Below, piece by piece: positions 18,862 to 27,276 of a stretch of 36,593 bases of DNA. Positions within the stretch are counted from its first letter, which is position 1. Each line of letters begins with the position of its first letter. A program made the position numbers and the translations under genes. The notes under the pieces are model-generated. The model had not been told where the DNA came from, searched no databases, and saw only the letters and a program-made list of their open reading frames with translations. The DNA is from an uncultured Croceitalea sp. (GTDB lineage Bacteria; Bacteroidota; Bacteroidia; Flavobacteriales; Flavobacteriaceae), in contig CALEYA010000172.1 in assembly GCA_937926215.1 (NCBI GenBank), positions 1 to 36,593 on the forward strand. The letters run 5' to 3'.

Positions 18862-20091
18862 CTAAACATTTTCTTTTTGAAAAACCGCTTTAAACGTTCT
18901 TAAAATAATCCACATATCAATTAAAAAGGCATACTTGCTGTTCGCGTACCCTACATATTTTACGTCCAATTGCTTCCGTTCTTCCGTTGACATTTTTGAA
19001 CTACGCCCCCTAGCTTCTACTTGCCAAAGTCCGGTAATCCCGGCAGGGCCGTTAAAGCGTTCCGTCCACTCGTCCGTGGTCAACATTTCTGCTTCGTACA
19101 AGGGTAAGGGCCTATTGCCCACTATGGACATATCTCCCCGTAGTACATTGATCAACTGGGGCAACTCATCTATACTGAGCTTTCTAATGATCTTGCCCAC
19201 TTTTGTAATGCGCGGGTCGTTATCAAACTTTATGAAGGCACTTTTGGTACTCTCTTTTCGTTTTTGGTTGTGGGATAGTTCATCAACCGGAGAATGATCC
19301 CCCACCAGCATGGTCCCAGTGGGGTTTTCTCCACTTTTTTGGGGTTCGACTTTTGCTGGTTCCATGTCTTCATGGGCGTATTGGTTCAAATGCTCAAACT
19401 CCTTTAAACGTTTGTCCGCATCAGGATACATGGATCTCAACTTTAAGAAATTGAATATTTTATAGCCGGTGCCCACCCTTTTGGAGATGTAGTACACCTT
19501 TCCTTTGGACTCTAAACGTATCGCCAAGATCACCACTAGTAAAAACGGGGATGCGACCAACAATACCGAACCTGCCAAAAGCATATCAAAACTGCGTTTC
19601 CAGAATCCAATTTTATATTTTTTGACCTGCTCACTGTTGGAACGTATCTTTTGCTTTCTTAGGTTGGACTTTAGCTCCTTTAAAAAATTGACCCTATCCA
19701 ATAACTTTTTAAAATCCACCGGATGCACAAAAAAATCGTCAAAGCCATTGTCCATAGCCGTAATCTTATCTGCTTTACTCAGCGTATTACCTAGCAATAG
19801 AAATGGAATTTTTTGGGCCGGATCAAAGGTTTTGGCCACATAAGATTTTAGCTCAAGGACTTGATTGTTGGATAGGTTTTCTTCGCAAAGAAAAGCATCC
19901 AAGCAATTGCTGATACCCTGCCATTTACCCTCCTTAAAATCGCTCTGGTTATGGAGCCATTTTAGGGCTTGGGAAACGCTTTCTACCATATATACCTCGA
20001 CCTGTACATCATCCCTGTGGAATTCTTGGGCCAAACGCGTATTGGTTCCTAGATAGAGGATTTGTGTCTTTTGTTGTGTTAAAACCTCCAT
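18862..20091 (-). CDS. Pseudo-receiver fused to initiating sugar-phosphate transferase
   Basis: The C-terminal 250 residues are a polyprenyl-phosphate hexose-1-phosphate transferase (PF02397, WcaJ/PssY-like). It has a membrane helix at about 168-192, KLRSM (217-221), DELPQLINVLRGDMSIVGNR (308-327) and GLWQVEARG. This enzyme loads the first sugar-1-phosphate on undecaprenyl phosphate. Residues 8-140 resemble a receiver domain but lack the phosphorylation site. C69 stands where the aspartate should be (DAFLCEENL) and H123 replaces the conserved lysine (VHPVD). A polar, low-complexity insert of about 45 residues (240-285) splits the catalytic domain. The gene lies 1 nt after a true receiver gene. 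Confidence 0.86.
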   Translation of the reverse strand: MEVLTQQKTQILYLGTNTRLAQEFHRDDVQVEVYMVESVSQALKWLHNQSDFKEGKWQGISNCLDAFLCEENLSNNQVLELKSYVAKTFDPAQKIPFLLLGNTLSKADKITAMDNGFDDFFVHPVDFKKLLDRVNFLKELKSNLRKQKIRSNSEQVKKYKIGFWKRSFDMLLAGSVLLVASPFLLVVILAIRLESKGKVYYISKRVGTGYKIFNFLKLRSMYPDADKRLKEFEHLNQYAHEDMEPAKVEPQKSGENPTGTMLVGDHSPVDELSHNQKRKESTKSAFIKFDNDPRITKVGKIIRKLSIDELPQLINVLRGDMSIVGNRPLPLYEAEMLTTDEWTERFNGPAGITGLWQVEARGRSSKMSTEERKQLDVKYVGYANSKYAFLIDMWIILRTFKAVFQKENV

Positions 20092-20092
20092 A

Positions 20093-20458
20093 TTAACTTC
20101 TAATTAGTAGCTTATCCACACGTATTAAGAGTTCTTCTGGATTAAATGGTTTTACCATATAATCATCCGCCCCTAAACGTAGGCATTCTACCCGGTCCGC
20201 AGAGCTGTCCCTACAACTCAATACGATTATGGGGATATCCGAGAACATACCAGACCCTTTTACCTGTCGTATTAGTTCAAAACCATCCATTTCCGGCATT
20301 TCCAAGTCCGTTATAATTAAATCCGGTATATTGCCATCCTGTAAGAAGTGCATGGCAGCCAATCCATTATCCATGGTATCTACTTGATAGGACTGTCCTA
20401 AAAATTGTGCCACCAGTTCGCTAAGCGATTGCTTGTCATCAACAACCAATATTTTCAT
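20093..20458 (-). CDS. Single-domain response regulator heading the EPS operon
   Basis: A 121-residue CheY-like receiver with no output domain. The acidic pocket is DD (7-8), the phospho-acceptor is D51 in LIITDLEMPEMDG, S81 fills the Thr/Ser switch position and K103 is in MVKPFN. It is the first gene of the EPS assembly block, 1 nt from the pseudo-receiver transferase. It could bind that fusion protein or pass phosphate to an Hpt protein. It is preceded by one of the four shared-motif promoters. Confidence 0.92.
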   Translation of the reverse strand: MKILVVDDKQSLSELVAQFLGQSYQVDTMDNGLAAMHFLQDGNIPDLIITDLEMPEMDGFELIRQVKGSGMFSDIPIIVLSCRDSSADRVECLRLGADDYMVKPFNPEELLIRVDKLLIRS

Positions 20459-20488
20459 AATTGTAAGATTTGTAGTATTTATATAATT

Positions 20489-20535
20489 GAAAAGTAGGAT
20501 TTATATTACTTTTAATAAATTCATTGTTGTAAAAC
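20489..20535 (-). promoter_or_regulatory. Shared-motif promoter of EPS assembly block
   Basis: On the minus strand, GTTTTACAACA (20535-20525), 28 nt, then TACTTTTC (20496-20489), 30 nt before the receiver gene. The segment ATCCTACTTTT around the -7 box is close to TTCCTACTTTT in the H-NOX promoter, so these two copies resemble each other beyond the core motif. Confidence 0.55.
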
Positions 20536-20646
20536 ACTAGGGAAGTGTGGTAAGTACAGTAGATATGTTAGTCATACATTCTATATCCCATAGTTTATCG
20601 CACTTTTATTGGCACTACCAAAGGGTTATAATACCCCAAGACCCAT

Positions 20647-20661
20647 CCGCCCGGTAGGCGG
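20647..20661. repeat. GC-rich inverted repeat / hairpin
   Basis: CCGCC, loop CGGTA, then GGCGG forms a perfect 5-bp stem in an otherwise AT-rich spacer. A shifted pairing (GCCCG/CGGGC, 20649-20663) is equally good. No U-tract follows on either strand and no gene ends nearby, so it is unlikely to be a terminator. It could be a dispersed small palindromic repeat or a protein site. Confidence 0.4.
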
Positions 20662-20964
20662 GCTTGCCGCTAAATAGTTTACTGAAATACTCCGTAGTAA
20701 AATGAAAGACAGAACATACCTTAATCCGCTAACTAAAAACAAGCCCAAGCAATGGTAATTATGGATTATAACACATCGATTTCTTTGCAATCCTAAAAAG
20801 ACAAAGCCATGAAACACTATTAACAAAATGTTAAGTATTATTATTTTGTAAGTTTTTTCTTTCTTTTTAATTAATTTTATGCGTTCCCCCTAAAGTTCCC
20901 TCCTATACGCTTTAGGAATGCATCTTCAACTGTATTTCATAAGGTTAACTAACACCTTGATGTG

Positions 20965-22683
20965 ATGAAATATCTATTTATTAGTCTTTTGGCATACGGT
21001 TGCGCCATTTCCTTTTTAAACGCCCAAAATTGTAATTGCGATATTACTTTAACAGGACTATCCACTACCTCTTTAAATTTAATTTGGGCAAGCCAAACCA
21101 CCTATGCCCCCGGCGATACCATTTGTATCCCTGCGGGGAACTATGCCGGAATCCGCTTTTATGATTTTGAAGGTACCGCTGCCAATCCACTGACCATTAT
21201 CAACTGTGGTGGCCAAGTGGTCCTTAACGAAACGGGCTACTCCGCTATAGAATTACGGGGCAGTAAATACATTCACTTAACAGGTACGGGGGATGCCAAT
21301 ACCACCTACGGTATTAAGGTAAACGGCACCAGTTCTTGGGGTATGGGTTTGGATTTGAGTAAATTTAGTTCTGATATTGAAGTGGATCATCTGGAAATTG
21401 CCAATGCGGGTTTTGCGGGAATCATGGCCAAAACCGACCCCCACTGCGGGGATTCCAACACTTGGCGCAGTAATGGGTTTATTATGAAAAATTTGGATAT
21501 TCACCATAATTATATCCATGATACGGGCGGAGAGGGCATCTACATAGGCTTTAGCTTAGGTTATAAGCTGGACGTGGGACGCACTTGCAATGGGGTTCCT
21601 ATTTATGGCCATTGGTTGGAAAATGTAGATGTACACCACAATATTGTGGAAAATACCGCTTGGGATGCCATTCAGCTCAACCTTGTTAGGACCAATGGAA
21701 AGGTACGCGATAATTATATCTATAACTATGGCACGGATGGTAGGTGGGCACAAGCCTATGCTTTAAGTATTGGTGGCGGCATCTATGAAATCTATAACAA
21801 CTACTGTGAAAATGGCCCTTTAAAAAAAGGTTGGGGCATGCAATTGATCAATGGGGACAGTGGCACCAAAATATTCAACAATGTTATCATAGATCCAAAG
21901 TTACATGGCATTTTTTTACATCCACGGCATGAATTTTCAGATCCACAAGAAGGGTACTATGTTAGCAACAATACCATTGTAACTCCGGAGAGGTCCGGGA
22001 TCCACTACAATACGACCATTTTACACCCTATTGATCCGGCAGACCTGCACAATGCGCAGGAAGAAGTGCCTACCTACTTCACCAATAACCTTATCATTGA
22101 TCCGGGTTACGACTTTGAAAACGGTAATACGTGGAAAGGAAACCAAGAGAGTTATATTGATTTTAATGAAAAAATAACTAGGGACAGCCTACTTAATAAC
22201 ATCTATACAAATATTTTGACACGGCAAGCCGACAGCTTGGGACTTACAGATATCGCCAACCATGATTATAGTCCCAATACAGCAAACTCAGCGGTAGTAG
22301 ACGCTGCTACGGACCATAGTGTTTGGGGCATCACTTTTGACCTTGACAATACGGCAAGACCCTCTGGCAACGGTTTTGATATTGGTGCCTATGAATACCT
22401 ACAGACCACCAATCTTAGCATCAGGATTCCCGCACTCACGGATGATGGGGCTAACACAGCCACCTTATTTTATCCCAATCCCACAAATCAAAGTTTTAGA
22501 TTGGTCAATACCAATTTTGAGAATTCCAACATGCAGGTTCGGTCTTTGGATGGCACCCTTTTTTATAGTGGTATTTATCATATGGGAAAGGCGTTTACGG
22601 TAACCGCATTCCCATCTGGGCACTATGTCATCCAGCTATTTTTTAAGGATCGCCAAGAGACGCATCGTTTGGTGGTCCCTTAG
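20965..22683 (+). CDS. Secreted parallel beta-helix protein with T9SS C-terminal domain
   Basis: A 572-residue exported protein. It has a signal peptide (MKYLFISLLAYGCAISFLNA), then a right-handed parallel beta-helix (about 60-400) with repeated short Asn/His-rich coils such as HHNYIHDTGGEGIYIG and VHHNIVENTAWDAIQL, as in pectate-lyase-like or alginate-lyase-like folds. A C-terminal module of about 80 residues begins FYPNPTNQSF and ends HRLVVP, the type A sorting signal of type IX secretion. A GTG 3 nt upstream is in frame, but ATG 20965 opens the signal peptide. It is divergent from the EPS operon. It might trim or modify the EPS, or be a surface adhesin. No substrate-defining residues were recognised. 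Confidence 0.85.
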   Translation: MKYLFISLLAYGCAISFLNAQNCNCDITLTGLSTTSLNLIWASQTTYAPGDTICIPAGNYAGIRFYDFEGTAANPLTIINCGGQVVLNETGYSAIELRGSKYIHLTGTGDANTTYGIKVNGTSSWGMGLDLSKFSSDIEVDHLEIANAGFAGIMAKTDPHCGDSNTWRSNGFIMKNLDIHHNYIHDTGGEGIYIGFSLGYKLDVGRTCNGVPIYGHWLENVDVHHNIVENTAWDAIQLNLVRTNGKVRDNYIYNYGTDGRWAQAYALSIGGGIYEIYNNYCENGPLKKGWGMQLINGDSGTKIFNNVIIDPKLHGIFLHPRHEFSDPQEGYYVSNNTIVTPERSGIHYNTTILHPIDPADLHNAQEEVPTYFTNNLIIDPGYDFENGNTWKGNQESYIDFNEKITRDSLLNNIYTNILTRQADSLGLTDIANHDYSPNTANSAVVDAATDHSVWGITFDLDNTARPSGNGFDIGAYEYLQTTNLSIRIPALTDDGANTATLFYPNPTNQSFRLVNTNFENSNMQVRSLDGTLFYSGIYHMGKAFTVTAFPSGHYVIQLFFKDRQETHRLVVP

Positions 22684-23528
22684 TCTGCAGTTATCGTTTC
22701 TATTTCCAAGGCTTTCATGGTTTCTTCCATAATAGACGTTTTCTTATAAAAACGCTCATTGCAAAACGGAAAGGGTTTCCCAGGTTCCCTTGGCGGTGGT
22801 AATGCCGTGTATACATCTACCGAAACATATTTAAAGACACCCAAGTTGTTCAAATGCATGGCTACCATACCATCATCGCAACCGGATACCGCTTTTAAAT
22901 CCGTAGGATAACCTACCGGTGCCAAGGCTTCTTTTCTGTAGGACATGGCTACCGCCCTAATAAACTTTATCCGGTTGATAAAACTTTGCGAAAGCTTCCA
23001 TTTAAAATAGCGAACTTTTAGCCAATTTCTAAGGTTCATTTTTGGTGTCAAACCAAAATCATGGATATAGCTTTGGGACACGGAATAACACATCACAAGA
23101 TCTTTGTCCTTAAAAAAGGGCAATACCATTTTATCCACATAGTACGGATCGTAAATGGAATCTGGATCCATAGTACAGATAATTTGTCCCCGGGCGGTCT
23201 CCAAACCACGTTGCCTCGCATGGGTTATTCCTTGGCGCCCTTCCTTTACCACTTTGGCCCCTACTTGCGCCAAAATGTCCAAGGTTTCCTTATCTGCGTT
23301 ATTATCGATAAAAATAACCTCGTACGGAATTATGGTCTTCAGGTATGAAAGCGAGAAAAGATGTGCCAATAGGTGCTGTTTTGCCCGGTACACCGGTACG
23401 ATCAAACTAGCAACAGGCTTTTCTACTTTGGACAGCAATCCAAAATAATGGGTTAAATGCGAAAGCGCCTCGGTCTCCAAAGTATCCGGGGTACGGTCAA
23501 AGTATTTCTTATAATAGGTAACGTGCAT
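22680..23528 (-). CDS. Glycosyltransferase family 2
   Basis: A 282-residue GT2 enzyme with VASLIVPVYRAKQHLL, VIFIDNNADKET, GITHARQRGLETARG and TMDPDS as the DxD-like motif. SGCDDGMVAMHLNNLG contains the likely catalytic acid. No membrane segment is apparent. The first 40 residues before the catalytic domain are unusual. It follows the STAS gene by 10 nt, so the two are probably one unit, and it overlaps the end of the convergent beta-helix gene by 4 nt. It may add a sugar to the EPS or to a separate glycan; position does not decide. Confidence 0.85.
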   Translation of the reverse strand: MHVTYYKKYFDRTPDTLETEALSHLTHYFGLLSKVEKPVASLIVPVYRAKQHLLAHLFSLSYLKTIIPYEVIFIDNNADKETLDILAQVGAKVVKEGRQGITHARQRGLETARGQIICTMDPDSIYDPYYVDKMVLPFFKDKDLVMCYSVSQSYIHDFGLTPKMNLRNWLKVRYFKWKLSQSFINRIKFIRAVAMSYRKEALAPVGYPTDLKAVSGCDDGMVAMHLNNLGVFKYVSVDVYTALPPPREPGKPFPFCNERFYKKTSIMEETMKALEIETITAD

Positions 23529-23538
23529 AGTAATGGTC

Positions 23539-23841
23539 TTAAATTCTATCAGAACTTAAAATATAGTCTGTTCCGGTTAGGCTCATAATCTCGGCGATGT
23601 CCATATTCTCCCTTCCAACAATGGACAAAACTTTCTGGTTTACCGCTACTTCCCTATAAAGTTTCTCAAAGAAAAGCGCCGCGGTGGAATCCATTTCCAC
23701 TACTTTTTCAATACTGAGCACTACAACATCATGGGATTCGAAGACCGAATCAAAATATACCTTGAGCACCCCTAGATTTTGAGAGGTTACGCTTCCGCTA
23801 ATTTCAAAAAGTCCGTGGTTTTCCAGAATTTCTAAGGCCAT
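23539..23841 (-). CDS. STAS-domain protein (anti-sigma-antagonist-like)
   Basis: A 100-residue single STAS domain. It has an N-terminal strand FEISGSV, a central strand VVVLSIEKVVEMDSTAALFF and a C-terminal helix region AEIMSLTGTDYIL. The MDST motif (D51, S52) matches the DS phosphorylation site of SpoIIAA/RsbV antagonists, so it may be switched by a serine kinase and phosphatase, although neither is encoded nearby. It lies upstream of a GT2 gene and downstream of the LytTR operon (203-nt gap). In some bacteria STAS proteins connect Hpt relays to biofilm control; here that is only suggested by neighbourhood. Confidence 0.85.
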   Translation of the reverse strand: MALEILENHGLFEISGSVTSQNLGVLKVYFDSVFESHDVVVLSIEKVVEMDSTAALFFEKLYREVAVNQKVLSIVGRENMDIAEIMSLTGTDYILSSDRI

Positions 23842-24044
23842 TGTTTTCTTAATTTAAAAGTTAAATTGGTTATTAAAGCCGTCTTATGCATTAGAAAATT
23901 TATTACGCCCTGAAATCGTTTTAAAAGCCGATGTTCCACTACATTTTTAAGTGTAACCAGAACGATGCTATGGGTAAACTTGGAAAATGTCAGCTTTTGG
24001 TACGCCTTCAAGGCTCATCACAAAGTTCTAATGCATAATACGGG

Positions 24045-24767
24045 TTAAAGTAAATTGAGTCTTTCCATAAGGTAGGGGCGTTGCGACCTACTTATGGGGA
24101 TTACGCTCCGGTCTATCAATACGCTATTATCCTGAATATCAATGATTTTTGTATAATTGATAATATAGGATCTGTGGATTTGCATAAATAAGGTTTGCGG
24201 GAGCTTGTCCTTGATTTTTTTTAAGGTTGAATGTACCCTATGTGTTTCGTTAACGGTCTTTATTTCAATATAATCCCCCTGTGCTTGGATCAATAGAATA
24301 TCCTTAAAGTTCAGTTTTATCAATCTCCTATCAATATTGATATACAGATGTTGTTCTTTGGCGGTAGCGTCCATTCCGGTAAAAGTGAAATTATCCTCGC
24401 CGGCCATGACCAAACGGGATGCATTTTTGAGTTTTACCAGGGTTTTTTGAAATCGTTCCGGATTGATGGGCTTTACCAAATAGTCCACGATAAATTCATA
24501 AGAATAGGCCTCGGCGGCAAATTCCGTATCCGAGGTAGTAAACACCACCCGTGGCGGATTCTTTAACGTCTGGATAAAATCGATTCCCTTTAAAATGGGC
24601 ATGTGGATATCCAAAAAAATAACATCCACAGTATGTTGGCCCAAAAACTTAAGCGCCTCCACTGCGTTCGGAAACTGTGCGACCACCTCCAATTCTGGAC
24701 TGATCTCGCACAATTCGGCGACAATGGCCCGGGCCGTTGCTTCGTCATCTACAATAATACACTTCAC
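24045..24767 (-). CDS. LytTR-family response regulator
   Basis: A 240-residue two-domain transcription factor. The receiver covers 1-120 with D7/D8, phospho-acceptor D53 (VIFLDIHMPIL), T78 and K99 (DYLVKPINP). The LytTR DNA-binding domain covers about 135-240 with LLIQAQGDYIEIKT and FMQIHRSYIIN motifs. It is the last gene of the H-NOX operon and overlaps the Hpt gene by 4 nt, so it is the natural final acceptor of that phosphorelay. It is the only DNA-binding regulator encoded in the window. It is therefore my first candidate for binding the shared promoter motif, though GTTTCACAACA does not clearly resemble known LytTR sites. Confidence 0.94.
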   Translation of the reverse strand: MKCIIVDDEATARAIVAELCEISPELEVVAQFPNAVEALKFLGQHTVDVIFLDIHMPILKGIDFIQTLKNPPRVVFTTSDTEFAAEAYSYEFIVDYLVKPINPERFQKTLVKLKNASRLVMAGEDNFTFTGMDATAKEQHLYINIDRRLIKLNFKDILLIQAQGDYIEIKTVNETHRVHSTLKKIKDKLPQTLFMQIHRSYIINYTKIIDIQDNSVLIDRSVIPISRSQRPYLMERLNLL

Positions 24768-25093
24768 GATACGTAATTTTTAAAAATGAATGCTTCGACT
24801 GTCTGGAGCACCCTAAAAAAGTCCTCCTTTAATTTCATCTCCCCGTATTTTAGGTCCTCTTCATACTGTATGGCCATTTGATAACTGCCGTTCATACTCA
24901 GTATTCCCAGCTTATGCTTGATCTTATGGACCACTTTCCCGGCCTCTTCTAGCTCTCCCGAACCTAAAAAATTGAGGTACTCTTCTTTTTCCCGGGGGAA
25001 CTCATCTTGAATGATGTTCAAGAACTTTTTTTCAAATTCCTCATTGCCTCCCGCAACTTCTTTAATGTAGTTAAGATTTGGTGTTTCGGTCAT
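24764..25093 (-). CDS. Histidine phosphotransfer (Hpt) protein
   Basis: A 109-residue all-helical protein. The Hpt motif AGKVVHKIKHKLGILSM places the phospho-acceptor at H56, with K59 and a GILSM turn as in stand-alone Hpt domains. Such proteins carry phosphate between two receiver aspartates. Start and stop overlap both neighbours (1 nt with the kinase, 4 nt with the LytTR gene), so it is part of the same relay. Neither kinase of this operon has its own receiver. The upstream phosphodonor is therefore likely a separate receiver protein, for instance that at 30250-30648. Confidence 0.88.
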   Translation of the reverse strand: MTETPNLNYIKEVAGGNEEFEKKFLNIIQDEFPREKEEYLNFLGSGELEEAGKVVHKIKHKLGILSMNGSYQMAIQYEEDLKYGEMKLKEDFFRVLQTVEAFIFKNYVS

Positions 25094-26142
25094 TATATTT
25101 GGGTTTTAATGGTAAAGAAAAATGTGGTCCCTATACCCTCTTCAGAAGAGAGCCAGATATCCCCTTTGTAGTAATTGATGATTTTTTTTACCAAGGCTAG
25201 ACCTATTCCGGTCGTATTGGCTTTATTCTCCAGCTTTTTGAACATTCCAAAAATCCCGGCCTGTAGGTGTGGCGGAATTCCCTTTCCATTGTCCTTTATG
25301 CTGAACAACCAATGATTCCCATCTTCTTGGGCCTCAATTACTATAAATCCTTCATTCTCATCCTCAAGTGCGTTTACAGCGTTCATGATCAAATTTTTGA
25401 ACAACTGTTCCAAACGGTATTTTCCGGTATACAGCTCCGGTAGCTTGCCTTTTATAACTATTCTTATTTGTGATGGCACATATAGGGTATGCTCGATCTC
25501 CCGGATCAACATATGTACATCTACGTTCACCATTTGCTCTTCCAAGGAGTCAATGGTGGCATGCCGCAGAATGCCGTCAATAAGATTGTCCATTTTGGCC
25601 AAATTTTGAAAAATAAGGTCAAAACTGTTTTTGTTGCCGTCCTTAATCTCCGCATGACCGTCTTCCAATACCCAGCTTACCAAGGAATGGATATTCCTTA
25701 TGGGCGATTTAAGATCGTGGGAGACCATATGCGCGTAATTGTTCAACGACTCGTTTTGCTGCTCCAAATTGCGAAGTAGCGAATCTTTTTCTGCGGTCAT
25801 CTCCACAATCTTATAGGTCTGGTTTTCTATGTTCTCTACCAGACGTTGCGGGTCAAAACCAAGGTCCGATTGTTTTTCATTGGTTTTGTTCTCCATAAAC
25901 ATGACCGCCTTGCTCAAGGTTTCCAGCACCTTTCGCTGACTTTCCGTTTCTTTATTGAGCCTTTTGTTGGCTTCATAAAGTTCTCTGGAGCTTAATGTTG
26001 TGGCACGCTGGATCATTTGTAACTTTTCATCATAATCTGAATAGGATCTATCGACGGCCTCAAAAAAAGCAGCGATATCCGGGTGGTCTTTTAACTCCTC
26101 CGGAAAATAATTTTTTATTTGTCGTCCTAACAACCTATGCAT
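25093..26142 (-). CDS. Cytosolic histidine kinase paired with FIST sensor
   Basis: A 349-residue soluble kinase. Residues 1-130 contain a predicted helical/coiled-coil input region (including LSSRELYEANKRL) but no PAS or membrane segment. HisKA follows with YAHMVSHDLKSPIR (phospho-acceptor H142). The ATPase domain is at about 225-348 with LFKNLIMNAVNAL, DNGKGI and TGIGLALVKK. Lacking a sensor domain, it probably takes input from a partner, and the FIST gene ends directly before it (zero gap). Co-cistronic FIST/NosP-kinase pairs are known in Proteobacteria. Its core is clearly similar to that of the PAS kinase two genes upstream, suggesting duplication. Confidence 0.9.
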   Translation of the reverse strand: MHRLLGRQIKNYFPEELKDHPDIAAFFEAVDRSYSDYDEKLQMIQRATTLSSRELYEANKRLNKETESQRKVLETLSKAVMFMENKTNEKQSDLGFDPQRLVENIENQTYKIVEMTAEKDSLLRNLEQQNESLNNYAHMVSHDLKSPIRNIHSLVSWVLEDGHAEIKDGNKNSFDLIFQNLAKMDNLIDGILRHATIDSLEEQMVNVDVHMLIREIEHTLYVPSQIRIVIKGKLPELYTGKYRLEQLFKNLIMNAVNALEDENEGFIVIEAQEDGNHWLFSIKDNGKGIPPHLQAGIFGMFKKLENKANTTGIGLALVKKIINYYKGDIWLSSEEGIGTTFFFTIKTQI

Positions 26143-27270
26143 CTATTCACTCATTAAGGTTAACGTCATGGTCTGGTTGTGCAATTGGCACGCATTGCTC
26201 CCGGTAAAGGGGGCCATTTCGCCATAGGAATAAAATCCGGTGACCTTTGCCTGTTGTCCTACGATGTCCACCACTTCTTCCACTTCTTCCTCTACCCTAC
26301 CGGCAAGCACTAATTTTCTACCTACGCAGCTTACCAGCAGTGCCAACTCTGGGGATTTATCGCGGCCTGCCATAGCTTGTTTTGCCGCATTGCAGGCCCC
26401 ATTGGCAATATCATCCATTGTGGACATCATCAATTGCACCTTAGCGTCCATAGGGACATCCCCGGCAAGTATCATGGAATTCTCCTCTTCGTCAATATTC
26501 AAAATGGTGCGTACCAAAGCTTCGGAATCTTCTGATTGCTGCACCCGTAGCGGATATAACAATGCTGCTTGGGGCAGTTCCGCCGCCTTCTCGCCCAAAT
26601 ACGTTTTATACAGGTCCAAGGCCGGTTTTCCATCGATTTCGTAAAGCACGTTGCCAACGGAACGTGTAATAGTGCGTTCTGGGCCAAAGGGGGTCCAACC
26701 GCCATAATTGGCATAGGAAACCTCTAAAGTAGGTCCGTAGAAACCTATGGCAACTACCTCTCCTTGCTTGGGGTTTTCATTGTGGGAGGCCAAGGTCTTT
26801 TCAAAACGGGCCCCATCACCACACAAACCTCCGGTTATGGAAGATGTAAAATCCGCATCGGATTCCAGGCCTTCTATCAAACCGCTACCATTTACAAAAC
26901 TGCCATCGGACACTATGAATACATGGCGCAAGCCCTCTTTATCAAACTCTTTGGAAATGGCACTGCCCAGCGCCTCTATATTTTTATAATCCATGAAATT
27001 CTTGTTCACGATATGGTAGCTTGTCTTGGCAAACTCTATGGCCGTTACCGTAACCGTATTATCCAAGACTTCCGCGCCTAAAATTTCTCCGGAAGTAGAA
27101 CCAAAAACCAGTTCACCATCCGGATACATTTGCCGTACCTCATCATAAATGGTTGCATTTTCCAGAAGAAAACGATCACCAAAGACCAATACTAAAGGGG
27201 TGGTCAATGTATGGGCGTGGTCCAACCGCCAAGCACCGTTTTTTACTTTTCTAGCCTGATTAATCTTCAT
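26143..27270 (-). CDS. FIST-domain sensory protein (NosP-like)
   Basis: A 375-residue cytosolic protein with FIST_N (about 25-215; LVFGSTSGEIL, SSITGGLCGDGARF) and FIST_C (about 220-365), ending with the family signature FYSYGEMAPFTGSNACQLHN then QTMTLTL. Some FIST proteins, named NosP, bind haem and sense nitric oxide, and they inhibit an adjacent histidine kinase. I assign the family with confidence, but haem binding is inferred from context: an H-NOX gene is in the same operon and a sensor-less kinase follows immediately. Alternatively it could bind a small ligand such as an amino acid, as first proposed for FIST domains. Confidence 0.9.
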   Translation of the reverse strand: MKINQARKVKNGAWRLDHAHTLTTPLVLVFGDRFLLENATIYDEVRQMYPDGELVFGSTSGEILGAEVLDNTVTVTAIEFAKTSYHIVNKNFMDYKNIEALGSAISKEFDKEGLRHVFIVSDGSFVNGSGLIEGLESDADFTSSITGGLCGDGARFEKTLASHNENPKQGEVVAIGFYGPTLEVSYANYGGWTPFGPERTITRSVGNVLYEIDGKPALDLYKTYLGEKAAELPQAALLYPLRVQQSEDSEALVRTILNIDEEENSMILAGDVPMDAKVQLMMSTMDDIANGACNAAKQAMAGRDKSPELALLVSCVGRKLVLAGRVEEEVEEVVDIVGQQAKVTGFYSYGEMAPFTGSNACQLHNQTMTLTLMSE

Positions 27271-27276
27271 AAGCTC

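Larger units (their letters stand above)
20459..20964. other. Long divergent intergenic region
   Basis: 506 nt between the EPS receiver gene (minus) and the beta-helix gene (plus). It contains the receiver-gene promoter (20489-20535), a GC-rich hairpin (20647-20661) and an AT-rich stretch near 20820-20880. TTTG (20845-20848) and TAATTTTA (20872-20879) there are a possible, poorly spaced plus-strand promoter. I see no convincing ORF. A 66-codon minus-strand frame across 20626-20826 lacks coding character. Confidence 0.5.

Noticed and set aside
20626-20826. 66-codon minus-strand frame in the long spacer
   Set aside because: It crosses the hairpin, has no family resemblance and no coding-like composition, and lies between two well-supported regulatory regions.
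23895-23942. Possible fifth shared-motif promoter before the STAS gene
   Set aside because: Only about 6 of 11 motif bases match and the spacing would be 29 nt. The -7-like TAAATTTT alone is not enough.
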